Shown: positions 1 through 7,107, counted from the stretch's first letter. The stretch: 9,436 nucleotides of DNA from Lentisphaeria bacterium (GCA_019408975.1 DXVA01000050.1:9252-18687), one strand, 5' to 3'. Numbers and translations: made by a program. Notes: generated by a model not told the origin, from the letters alone.

Positions 1-896
1 GTCGCGATCAGCGGATAGGCTCCGCGATGCGCATACTCGGCATAAGTCACTCCAGCAGGCAGCGCGGCGCCCGCCCAGAGATATTCCACGTCCAGCAGGT
101 TCTGCACAAGGAACACCAGATTGAAAAGCAGAAGTCCGCGCGTCATAATCCTTGCAAGGAGCAAGGAAGAATCAGGGGAAAGCTCCTTCCAGCCGAGACC
201 CAGCGTGTTGTTGCGGAATTCCGCATAAAAACGTTTCCAGAGCGTCAGACCCGTCACGGCAACAGCCAGCAGAGCCGTTGCCAGCCAGAAGAACACATGC
301 CCTGCCGAGGGAAAATCAAGCGTCCCCACCCAGTGTGCAAAACGCTCAAGCCATTTTCCCAGAACCGGATTCGCCTTTGAAAAAAAGCCGAGGAAAATCA
401 ATGCGCCGAGCACCGGAAGGACCCAGAGCAGAATTCTTTTCATGAAACCGGTAAAACTGCTCTTCAATTCTTCCTGTTTCTTCCAGCCGCAGACGATCTG
501 GTAAAAACTTTCCGGAAGGAATGTAATACAGACAGCCGTCAGCTTCAAAAACCACTGTTCCACGGAAGAATCCGCCTTTTCCTCGCGGCAGACGATACGG
601 AAGACCAGAATGGAAAAACACGCGAATACAACAGCGAAAGAATCGGCGTAACAGAATATCCCCGCGCCGCACAAGAAAAACAGGGTCATCCAGAGAATGC
701 GCGCCGTCATGGAAAGACAGTTCAGGCGCCGCGGCCAGCAGACAGCCAAAACCCCCAGATAAAGGGCAGTCAGCGGAATCGAACCGGGATCGGGAGAACG
801 GTATAAAAAGATATCTGCCAGAATCACCGAAACAAGAATCATCCAGGCACGCAAACGATCCGGATACCACAGGTTATACTGATATTCATTCGCCAT
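1..896 (-). CDS. DUF4173/DUF4153-like multispanning membrane protein (3' end beyond window)
   Basis: The frame is open from an ATG at 896 to the left edge, giving 298 complete codons with no stop, so the C-terminus is missing. GGAGG at 903-907, six bases upstream of the ATG, supports the start. The translation is dominated by hydrophobic segments, roughly residues 17-32, 38-53, 66-83, 85-101, 154-171, 199-218 and 250-268, which indicates an inner-membrane protein. The last visible part, around residues 254-292, reads LLLFNLVFLVQNLLDVEYLW and then VTYAEYAHRGAY. This resembles the signature region of DUF4173 (PF13687-type) proteins, where a 'tYAEYaRRGf' motif follows a hydrophobic 'f.vQ.lyl.gg' segment. 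The function of that family is unknown, so none is assigned. Other frames over this stretch give shorter, cysteine- and arginine-rich products that are not credible. It follows folP by 63 bases on the same strand. I am confident that it is a real membrane protein and less sure of the family name. Confidence 0.78.
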   Translation of the reverse strand, partial: MANEYQYNLWYPDRLRAWMILVSVILADIFLYRSPDPGSIPLTALYLGVLAVCWPRRLNCLSMTARILWMTLFFLCGAGIFCYADSFAVVFACFSILVFRIVCREEKADSSVEQWFLKLTAVCITFLPESFYQIVCGWKKQEELKSSFTGFMKRILLWVLPVLGALIFLGFFSKANPVLGKWLERFAHWVGTLDFPSAGHVFFWLATALLAVAVTGLTLWKRFYAEFRNNTLGLGWKELSPDSSLLLARIMTRGLLLFNLVFLVQNLLDVEYLWAGAALPAGVTYAEYAHRGAYPLIA

Positions 897-928
897 AAAA
901 AGCCTCCGTCATGAGCATTCCAGTATTT

Positions 929-956
929 ACCATAACCCGGAGAATATGATTTTCAA
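929..956 (-). promoter_or_regulatory. candidate sigma70-like promoter for the DUF4173 gene
   Basis: On the minus strand TTGAAA (951-956) is followed after 16 bases by TATGGT (929-934). The first matches five of six -35 consensus bases and the second four of six -10 bases. Transcription would start near 922, leaving a leader of about 25 nt that contains the GGAGG ribosome binding site. No terminator hairpin with a T-run is visible after folP, so this may supplement readthrough rather than define a separate unit. The call rests on motif matching only. Confidence 0.35.
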
Positions 957-959
957 GTC

Positions 960-1829
960 TTATTCAGCAGCATTGCACCGGAAAAACGCCGTCATGGACT
1001 CCAAAGCCATCGGGACATTGTGGACACGCACAAATTCAATTTTCTGCGCAGTCAGGGAGGCAAGAACTCCGGCAGTGGCGTAATCGCGCTCCGCCGGTTT
1101 CTTCCCTTCGCAGATATGCGACAGGAAAGATTTGCGCGACGGCGCGTAAAACAGAGGCGCTTCAACTCTCTCTCTCAGCTTTGAAGCACCCCTGACCAGT
1201 TCAAAATTCTGTTCCTGCGTCTTGGCAAACCCCAGGCCGGGGTCCAGCAGAATCGAATCGGGATGTATTCCCGCCGCAACCGCTTTTTCAAATGCAGTCC
1301 GCAGGTAAGACGCCACGTCCGCGCAGACATCCGTGTAGACCAGATTTTCCGGATTCTGCATTGTCTGCGGCGTCCCGCGCATATGCATCAGGATCACAGC
1401 CGCATCGCCGGAAGCAATTACGGAGGGCATTTCCGGATCAAAGGTCATCGCGCTGATGTCATTGATGATCTCCGCCCCCGCCTCCAGCGCCGCCGCAGCA
1501 ACAGCCGCTTTGCGCGTATCGACACTGACAATCGCATCGGGGCGTCTCTCTTTCAACGCACGGATCACGGGAATGATCCGCTCAATCTCCAGCGACACGG
1601 GTGCCTCCGCAGCTCCCGGACGCGTGGACTCCGCGCCGATATCAACGGCACAGGCTCCGGCATCCAGCATCTCCACGGCACCGCGGACGGCTTTTTCCGT
1701 ATCAGTAAAACGCCCCCCGTCGCTGAAAGAATCCGGCGTCACATTCAGAATACCGAAAATCATCGGTATTTGCGCGGCGCCCCAGTCCAGCACACGGTTA
1801 TTCTTCAGTCTCAGTTTCGTCCGTTTCAT
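960..1829 (-). CDS. folP: dihydropteroate synthase
   Basis: FolP condenses 6-hydroxymethyl-7,8-dihydropterin pyrophosphate with p-aminobenzoate to form dihydropteroate in cytosolic folate synthesis; it is the sulfonamide target. Numbering from a possible ATG at 1850, visible motifs are GILNVTPDSFSDGG (33-46, signature 1 and pterin-site loop 1), DIGAESTRPG (70-79, loop 2), SVDTRK (109-114), INDISA (129-134), LDPGLGFAKT (202-211), PSRKSF (237-242) and RVHNV (275-279). The last is usually RVHDV, so an Asp is replaced by Asn. The length of about 290 residues is normal for this TIM-barrel enzyme. The start is uncertain. The ATG at 1829 gives a protein beginning MKRTKLRL and a 32-nt overlap with gyrA; the ATG at 1850 adds seven residues and makes the overlap 53 nt. 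A GTG at 1793 would avoid the overlap but cut the N-terminal beta-strand 'LRLKNNRVLDWG'. Neither ATG has a well-spaced Shine-Dalgarno, so translation is probably coupled to gyrA. Confidence 0.95.
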   Translation of the reverse strand: MKRTKLRLKNNRVLDWGAAQIPMIFGILNVTPDSFSDGGRFTDTEKAVRGAVEMLDAGACAVDIGAESTRPGAAEAPVSLEIERIIPVIRALKERRPDAIVSVDTRKAAVAAAALEAGAEIINDISAMTFDPEMPSVIASGDAAVILMHMRGTPQTMQNPENLVYTDVCADVASYLRTAFEKAVAAGIHPDSILLDPGLGFAKTQEQNFELVRGASKLRERVEAPLFYAPSRKSFLSHICEGKKPAERDYATAGVLASLTAQKIEFVRVHNVPMALESMTAFFRCNAAE

Positions 1830-4572
1830 TCGGGGCGTCCGTGTTCGCATCCTCGTTCAAGTCTTCCGGCGGAACTTCCATCTCCTCGAACTCATCGTCC
1901 TTTTTGCCGAAAGGAATCTGTTCGACTCCGGCGGCAACCATCACGTTTTCCTCGTCCCCGGCAGTCGGATTTTCATTTGCTTCGACTTCGACGACGATTG
2001 TGGCTCCGGTCACTTTGTCGCCCTTGCGGAGATCCATGATGCGCACTCCCATGGAAGCACGTCCGACAATGCGGATTTCATCCACGGGAATACGGGAGAC
2101 CTGCCCGCGCTCGGTGGTGAGGATCAGTTCATCACCGTGCTTGACACGAAGCGCGGCGATCACGAGTTCGCCCGGACGCAGATTCAGGTTCTTGACTCCC
2201 TTTGCACCGCGTCTGGTCAGACGGTAGTGATCAACATAACTGCGTTTCCCCATGCCGCCGCTCGTCACGACCAGCAGCTGCGGGCGCCCGTCGTCGGCAA
2301 TTTCCTCCTCATCGGAAGCGGCATCCTCACCGCCTGCCGTTTCCGCAGATTCAGTCTCCGGCGTCTCGGAGGTTTCTTCCGCTTCAACCTCCCCGGCAGC
2401 TTCATCTGCTTCAGGCGGCAGTTCGCTGACCGCACCCGAAGCGGGCACGACTTCCATACTGACGATCTCATCATCAGCAAGTTTGAAGCGAATACCAGTC
2501 ACACCGCGTGTGGCGCGCCCCATCGTGCGGACATCGGTTTCCACAAAGCGGCACGCCATGCCTTTCGCGGTGGAAAGAATGATCTCGCTGGCGCCGTCGG
2601 CAATCTCAGCCCCGATCAGATCGTCACCCTCTTCGATGACGATCGCACGCAATCCGAGATTTCTCAGGTGCCGGAACTCCTTGAGCGCGGTTTTCTTGAT
2701 GACACCGCGTTTCGTCGCCATGACAATGGAAAGATTTTCCTGTTCAAACATATCCTTTCGGAGCGTCAGCATCGCCCGGATCTGTTCGCCGGGCTCGATC
2801 TTGATCAGGTTGACGATCGCCTTGCCCTTGCCGGTTCTCGCACCTTCGGGAATGTCATAAACATTCAGCCAGTACATGAACCCGCGGTCAGTGAAGAAAA
2901 AGATCAAGTCGTGGCTGTCCGCATTGAACAGATGCTCGACGTGATCCTCGTCCTTCGTTTCCATGCCGATGATGCCGACGCCGCCGCGGTGCTGCGTGCG
3001 GTAGGTGTCCGCAGGAACACGTTTGATGTAGCCTGTATTGGAAACGGTGATGACGCAGGAGTGGCGCGGAATCAGATCAGCATAATTGATGTCGCCTTCG
3101 TCATAGGTAATCTCTGTGCGGCGCGGGTCGGCATATCTGTTTCTGACGTCAACAAGTTCGTCCCTGATGACGCCGAGGCGCAGCTCACGGCTTGCGAGAA
3201 GGCTGCGGAGATATTCAATCAGTTTCATCAGCTCGTCATACTCTTTCTGGAGATCCTCGATCGCCAGTCCGGTCAGCTGGTGAAGTCTCATATCGAGAAT
3301 CGCCGCAACCTGAATCTTGGAAAGCCCGAAACGCGCCATCAGGGCGGCGCCGGCTTCTTCGCGTGTGCGGGACTCGCGGATGATTTTCACGACTTCGTCA
3401 ATGTTCTGTACCGCGATCAGCAGGCCGCTGACGATATGAGCGCGCGCTTCCGCCTTGTTCAGCTCGAATTGAGTCCGGCGGGTCACGACTTCCAGGCGGT
3501 GATCGACAAACGCCTGAAGAATCTGTGCAAGGTTCATCGTGCGCGGGCGGTTGTGATCGACGACCAGCAGCTGGCAGCCAAGTATGCTTTCCATCTGCGT
3601 ATGCGCATAAAGCTGATTGAGGACGACGGACGCCATGGCGCCGCGCTTGATTTCAATCACAATCCGGATGCCGGTGCGCAGGCTTGTTTCATCGCGCAGA
3701 TCGGAAATTCCGGTGATCTTCTTGTCCTTGACCAGCTCCGCAATCTTCTTGACCATCATTTCTTTGTTGACGGCATATGGAATCTCTTTGACAATGATGA
3801 TCTCCTTGCCGTTCTGTTCGATGATCTCCGCCTTGGCGCGAACCTTGATTACTCCGTGCCCGGTTTCATACAGGCTGCGGATCGGGTCAAAACCGCAGAT
3901 GATCGCACCGGTCGGGAAATCGGGGCCCGGCAGGAATTTCATCAGGTCGCGCACAGATGCGGACGGATTTTCCAAAAGATGAATGGTGGCGTCGATCACC
4001 TCGCCGAGGTTGTGCGGAGGGATATTCGTCGCCATGCCGACGCCGATGCCCATGCTGCCGTTTACAAGAAGGTTCGGGAACTTCGCCGGCAGGACTTCCG
4101 GCTCGGTCGTGTTTTCATCGAACGTCGGAATCATGTTGACGGTCTCTTTGTCAATATCGCTCAACAGCTCTTCCGTGAAACGCTCCATACGGCACTCCGT
4201 GTAACGGTAAGCCGCAGGCGGGTCGCCGTCGATGCTTCCGAAGTTGCCCTGACCGTCGATCAGCGGCATGCGCATGGAAAAATCCTGCGCCATGCGGACC
4301 AGCGTATCGTAAACCGAAGCGTCGCCGTGGGGATGGTATTTACCGATCACTTCGCCGACCACACGCGCACTCTTCATATGGGGACGTGATTTCACAAGCC
4401 CGAGCTGACGCATCGCATACAGGATTCTGCGGTTGCACGGTTTGAGACCATCGCGCACATCGGGAATGGCCCGTCCTACATTCACGCTCAAAGAATACTG
4501 CAGATACGCAGTATGCATGATGTCTTCGATATTAACGGGAAAATCCCGTTTTTCGATTACGTTGTCACTCAT
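1798..4572 (-). CDS. gyrA: DNA gyrase subunit A
   Basis: GyrA is the DNA-breaking and DNA-wrapping subunit of gyrase (A2B2), which introduces negative supercoils using ATP hydrolysed by GyrB. The 924-residue product starts MSDNVIEKRDFPVNIEDIM, a typical GyrA N-terminus, with AAGGGA about seven bases upstream. The winged-helix region holds KSARVVGEVIGKYHPHGDAS (67-86), and the catalytic tyrosine is Tyr124 in AAYRYTE, preceded by Arg123. The position equivalent to E. coli Ser83 is Ala85; Asp89 matches E. coli Asp87. The C-terminal pinwheel shows six repeated blades near residues 504-534, 555-586, 614-643, 662-694, 765-797 and 814-845. The GyrA box is QHRGGVG (527-533), degenerate against Q(R/K)RGG(R/K)G. 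A Glu/Ala/Ser/Thr-rich insert (about 711-764) separates blades 4 and 5, and a second acidic tail covers 865-924, which makes the protein longer than the E. coli 875. The box and six blades favour GyrA over ParC. folP overlaps its 3' end. Confidence 0.97.
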   Translation of the reverse strand: MSDNVIEKRDFPVNIEDIMHTAYLQYSLSVNVGRAIPDVRDGLKPCNRRILYAMRQLGLVKSRPHMKSARVVGEVIGKYHPHGDASVYDTLVRMAQDFSMRMPLIDGQGNFGSIDGDPPAAYRYTECRMERFTEELLSDIDKETVNMIPTFDENTTEPEVLPAKFPNLLVNGSMGIGVGMATNIPPHNLGEVIDATIHLLENPSASVRDLMKFLPGPDFPTGAIICGFDPIRSLYETGHGVIKVRAKAEIIEQNGKEIIIVKEIPYAVNKEMMVKKIAELVKDKKITGISDLRDETSLRTGIRIVIEIKRGAMASVVLNQLYAHTQMESILGCQLLVVDHNRPRTMNLAQILQAFVDHRLEVVTRRTQFELNKAEARAHIVSGLLIAVQNIDEVVKIIRESRTREEAGAALMARFGLSKIQVAAILDMRLHQLTGLAIEDLQKEYDELMKLIEYLRSLLASRELRLGVIRDELVDVRNRYADPRRTEITYDEGDINYADLIPRHSCVITVSNTGYIKRVPADTYRTQHRGGVGIIGMETKDEDHVEHLFNADSHDLIFFFTDRGFMYWLNVYDIPEGARTGKGKAIVNLIKIEPGEQIRAMLTLRKDMFEQENLSIVMATKRGVIKKTALKEFRHLRNLGLRAIVIEEGDDLIGAEIADGASEIILSTAKGMACRFVETDVRTMGRATRGVTGIRFKLADDEIVSMEVVPASGAVSELPPEADEAAGEVEAEETSETPETESAETAGGEDAASDEEEIADDGRPQLLVVTSGGMGKRSYVDHYRLTRRGAKGVKNLNLRPGELVIAALRVKHGDELILTTERGQVSRIPVDEIRIVGRASMGVRIMDLRKGDKVTGATIVVEVEANENPTAGDEENVMVAAGVEQIPFGKKDDEFEEMEVPPEDLNEDANTDAPNETDETETEE

Positions 4573-4654
4573 CTTTCGTTCCCTTAACTATATTAAACTA
4601 CTGTTTTATTTCAGAATATGAACATGCCGGCAGAAACTTTCCGGAGGAAGCAAT

Positions 4655-4682
4655 AATATACACCGGATATGCGTCAACTCAA
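4655..4682 (-). promoter_or_regulatory. candidate sigma70-like promoter of gyrA
   Basis: In the 162-bp gap between bamA and gyrA, the minus strand reads TTGAGT (4677-4682), 16 bases, then TATATT (4655-4660). A staggered alternative -10, TATTAT (4653-4658), gives an 18-base spacer. The -10 candidates match five of six consensus bases and the -35 matches four. Transcription would start near 4648, leaving about 75 nt of leader that ends in AAGGGAACGAAAG before the gyrA ATG. The surrounding A/T-rich stretch contrasts with the GC-rich tract just upstream. The call rests on motif matching only. Confidence 0.5.
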
Positions 4683-4684
4683 GG

Positions 4685-4703
4685 GCGCGCACGCGTACGC
4701 GTG
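4685..4703. repeat. alternating purine-pyrimidine tract with perfect 14-bp palindrome upstream of gyrA
   Basis: Positions 4690-4703 read CACGCGTACGCGTG, identical to their own reverse complement and containing two tandem ACGCGT units. The alternation of purine and pyrimidine is unbroken from 4685 to 4703 and consists of CG, CA/TG and TA steps, the composition that favours left-handed Z-DNA under negative supercoiling. The tract ends three bases short of the candidate gyrA -35 hexamer, with the palindrome centred about 48 bases upstream of the predicted start. It could be a regulator operator, a supercoiling-sensitive structure, or chance in GC-rich DNA. It has no loop and no T-run, so it is not an intrinsic terminator for bamA. 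Confidence 0.6.
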
Positions 4704-4734
4704 AGGAAAATCACGGAAAAGTTTGCCGGATGCA

Positions 4735-7065
4735 TCAGTGCGGACCGAACGAGGCGCCCATATTGAAGTGGAAGCGCAGAGAATTTGATACGCCGTCCTG
4801 CTTGTTGATGATCGGGAACGCAAGGTCCAGACGAATCGGGGCATTGACATTCGGGAGCTTGATGCGGAGCCCGTAGCCGATACCCATGTTGACTGTCCGG
4901 AACTGGAAACGCTCGGGGCCGGCATCGCCGATATCCACGAAGAATGCGCCGCGCACAATACTGTAAATCGGATGGGAAAGCTCGGCTGTCAGCATATACA
5001 TGGTCTGACCGCCGTAGTTGTCGTTGTTGCTGTCCTCCGGGCCGATGCCACGATAAGGGAAGCCGCGGACGGAATCGCCGCCGCCCATGAAGTAGCGTTC
5101 AAACAGAGGAACCATTCCGCCTTCGCCGATATTGGAAATGAACCCGACTTTACCGCCGGCGCTGAATACGAACCAGTCGTTGAAGAAAGAATAATGGTAG
5201 GTTCCCTTGGCTTCCAGTCGGGCATAATCGTTGGTTGCGCCGAATGCCTGCGAAGTGACGGACGCATAACCGCCGATGCTGTAACCGCGCGTCGGGTCGG
5301 TAGCGCTGTTGCGCGTGTCGCGTTCAATAGACAGATGCAGGCGCCCGACAAGCTCATTCCCTTTCCATTTCTGGAACTCCTCGGAAAGCTTGTGCGCCAT
5401 TTCATGAATTCGAACCTGCTCAAATGTATAACCGATGGAGGCGGTTGTGAAATCATCGAATATACGTTTGGTCAGAGAGGTGGAGAAACCGATCCGGCGT
5501 TCGGACCAGTCATCGTAATCAATGTTGCGGACATAACCCGAAACATCCCATCTCAGCGGAATGCCGAAAAGCCACGGTTCCGTGAAATCAAGCTCAAAGT
5601 TATAGCGTTCAAGGCCCATCACCGCAAGAAGCCGCATCCGCTGCCCCCCGCCGGTAAAGTAGTTCCACGGGTCCAGAATATCCATGTTGCTGTGCGTGAT
5701 CTCAAGCATACCGGAAAGACTGTCCGTATCCGACCATGCCCCGCCGATCTTCGCATCGATGAAGCGTTTTTCCTTGACTGCGATGTCGATGTCCTTCGTG
5801 TCAAGCGCCCCCGCTTCAGAGGTTTTGGCGACGGCGTCCACTTTTTCAAAATAGCCCATGCCCATCAAGCGGCTTTTAGCGACTTTGACCATATTCTTAT
5901 CCACGGGGTCTCCCGGAATCATCGGAAGCTCGCGGCGGATCACATGATCCTTCGTATATTTATTGCCGGAAATCAGAATATCATGAATCTTGTAGAGCGG
6001 TCCCTCGTTGAGTTTGTAGGCGAGATCGACCGTATGAGTCTTATAATTCGGAATGCGAATCGGGCGGACCAGAAAATCGGCATAACCGAGACGGCTGTAT
6101 TTGCTGTCCAGCGCCTCCGCACCGTCATTTTCAAGAGTATTGGAAAAGGTCATGCCCGGTTTCAGGGGAATCAACGCAATGAGCTCCTCCGGTTTGAAAC
6201 GCTGCGCTCCATCGACATAAACTTTGCCGACTTTGTAAGGCTCGCCCTCCTCCACAGTGAAAGTCACATTGACAATCTCGGGGTCTTTCGGGTCCTCCGT
6301 CACCTTGACGTCTTTCACCTTGAAGTCAAGGTACCCTTTCTGCCAGTAAAGTTCGCGCAGGCGGACCGGATCGCGCCCGAGCTCCTCGCGGTCCAGCAGC
6401 CCGTAATCCAGAATCCAGCTGAACCACGGATGACTCAGGAACGAATGGCGTGTCGCAATCGCGTCACGAAGCTCATCCGCGGGATAAGCCGTCACGCCGA
6501 TGAAATCCACCTTGCCGACGCGCAGACGCAGATTTTCCTTGATATTGAATACAATCCGGATATGGTTTTCATCAATCTTTTCGATTTTCGGAATGATGAT
6601 CGCGTCATTCAACCCCTTGGAAAGATAAAACTTGCGCAAAGCGTCCGCGCTGTTCCGGAGCGCCATGTCGTTCAGGGGAACCCCTTCGACAACGGTCACT
6701 TCCTCGCGCAGTTTTTTCGTATCGTATTTTTTGTTGCCCATGAATGCGACTTCGCGCACAACAGGCTTCGGAGTGATCTTGAAAATAATCTCGATCTTGC
6801 CGTCCGGAGTCTTTCTCGTCTCGGACGCGACATCCGAAAACATCCCCATGGCGTGCAGGCGCTTGATATCATCATTGACAGTACGTTCATTGTACATGCC
6901 GCCCTTGCGGCTCTGCACATTATAGCGGAGCACATCTTCCCCGAACTTGTAATCAGACCCCTGATCAAAGGAAACAGAAGCAATTTCCTGCGCCTGAACC
7001 GTATAATACGTATAGGGCGCGCCCAGGATCATGCCTGCCGCTAAAAATACTGTCGTTCTATTCAT
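4735..7065 (-). CDS. bamA: outer membrane protein assembly factor BamA (five POTRA domains and barrel)
   Basis: BamA is the Omp85-family core of the BAM complex, which folds and inserts beta-barrel proteins into the outer membrane. The 776-residue product begins with a probable signal peptide: hydrophobic residues 5-24, with a likely cut after VQA near residue 25. Five POTRA repeats follow at roughly 27-99, 100-178, 180-273, 275-354 and 357-431; each has the beta-alpha-alpha-beta-beta pattern with phrases such as VREVAFMGNKKYDTKKL and IHDILISGNKYTKDHVIRREL. The barrel occupies about 432-776. The conserved loop-6 motif is VRGF (666-669) in GGGDSVRGF. Five POTRAs and VRGF favour BamA over TamA. 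The last aromatic of the beta-signal, Phe773, is followed by GPH, so the protein does not end on the usual terminal aromatic. The neighbours are dnaB upstream and gyrA downstream; the familiar partners skp, lpxD, fabZ and lpxA are not in this window. It has its own candidate promoter. GGA lies six bases before the ATG. Confidence 0.95.
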   Translation of the reverse strand: MNRTTVFLAAGMILGAPYTYYTVQAQEIASVSFDQGSDYKFGEDVLRYNVQSRKGGMYNERTVNDDIKRLHAMGMFSDVASETRKTPDGKIEIIFKITPKPVVREVAFMGNKKYDTKKLREEVTVVEGVPLNDMALRNSADALRKFYLSKGLNDAIIIPKIEKIDENHIRIVFNIKENLRLRVGKVDFIGVTAYPADELRDAIATRHSFLSHPWFSWILDYGLLDREELGRDPVRLRELYWQKGYLDFKVKDVKVTEDPKDPEIVNVTFTVEEGEPYKVGKVYVDGAQRFKPEELIALIPLKPGMTFSNTLENDGAEALDSKYSRLGYADFLVRPIRIPNYKTHTVDLAYKLNEGPLYKIHDILISGNKYTKDHVIRRELPMIPGDPVDKNMVKVAKSRLMGMGYFEKVDAVAKTSEAGALDTKDIDIAVKEKRFIDAKIGGAWSDTDSLSGMLEITHSNMDILDPWNYFTGGGQRMRLLAVMGLERYNFELDFTEPWLFGIPLRWDVSGYVRNIDYDDWSERRIGFSTSLTKRIFDDFTTASIGYTFEQVRIHEMAHKLSEEFQKWKGNELVGRLHLSIERDTRNSATDPTRGYSIGGYASVTSQAFGATNDYARLEAKGTYHYSFFNDWFVFSAGGKVGFISNIGEGGMVPLFERYFMGGGDSVRGFPYRGIGPEDSNNDNYGGQTMYMLTAELSHPIYSIVRGAFFVDIGDAGPERFQFRTVNMGIGYGLRIKLPNVNAPIRLDLAFPIINKQDGVSNSLRFHFNMGASFGPH

Positions 7066-7107
7066 TCAAATCCATTTCCCATATAAATCAAATTAAACAT
7101 GCAGGCA

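Noticed and set aside
27..445. Plus-strand short open frames at the left edge.
   Set aside because: They are arginine-, glutamine- and proline-rich shadows opposite the membrane-protein gene, with no ribosome binding site or recognisable fold.
346..870. Minus-strand 174-codon open frame in the left part of the window.
   Set aside because: It is an out-of-frame shadow of the 1-896 membrane protein, which has a good ribosome binding site, periodic hydrophobic helices and a family-like motif. The shadow has odd composition and no upstream site.
1456..4389. Very long plus-strand open frame (977 codons) antisense to gyrA.
   Set aside because: Its codons are exact reverse complements of gyrA codons (boundaries align), so it is open simply because gyrA avoids TTA, CTA and TCA. 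The product has no recognisable domain, whereas the gyrA strand is unmistakable.
4671..4677. TTGACG as the gyrA -35 hexamer.
   Set aside because: It is a better hexamer than TTGAGT, but its spacing to TATATT or TATTAT is only 11-13 bases, too short for a sigma70 promoter.
4685..4734. Intrinsic terminator for bamA formed by the GC-rich palindrome.
   Set aside because: The palindrome has no loop bases at its centre and no T-run follows it on the minus strand, so a standard terminator is not supported.
4972..7044. Long plus-strand open frame (690 codons) antisense to bamA, and a similar one at 7770-8735 opposite dnaB.
   Set aside because: Both have the same codon-aligned antisense relation as over gyrA and are explained by avoidance of the same three sense codons. 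No family features are seen in the translations.
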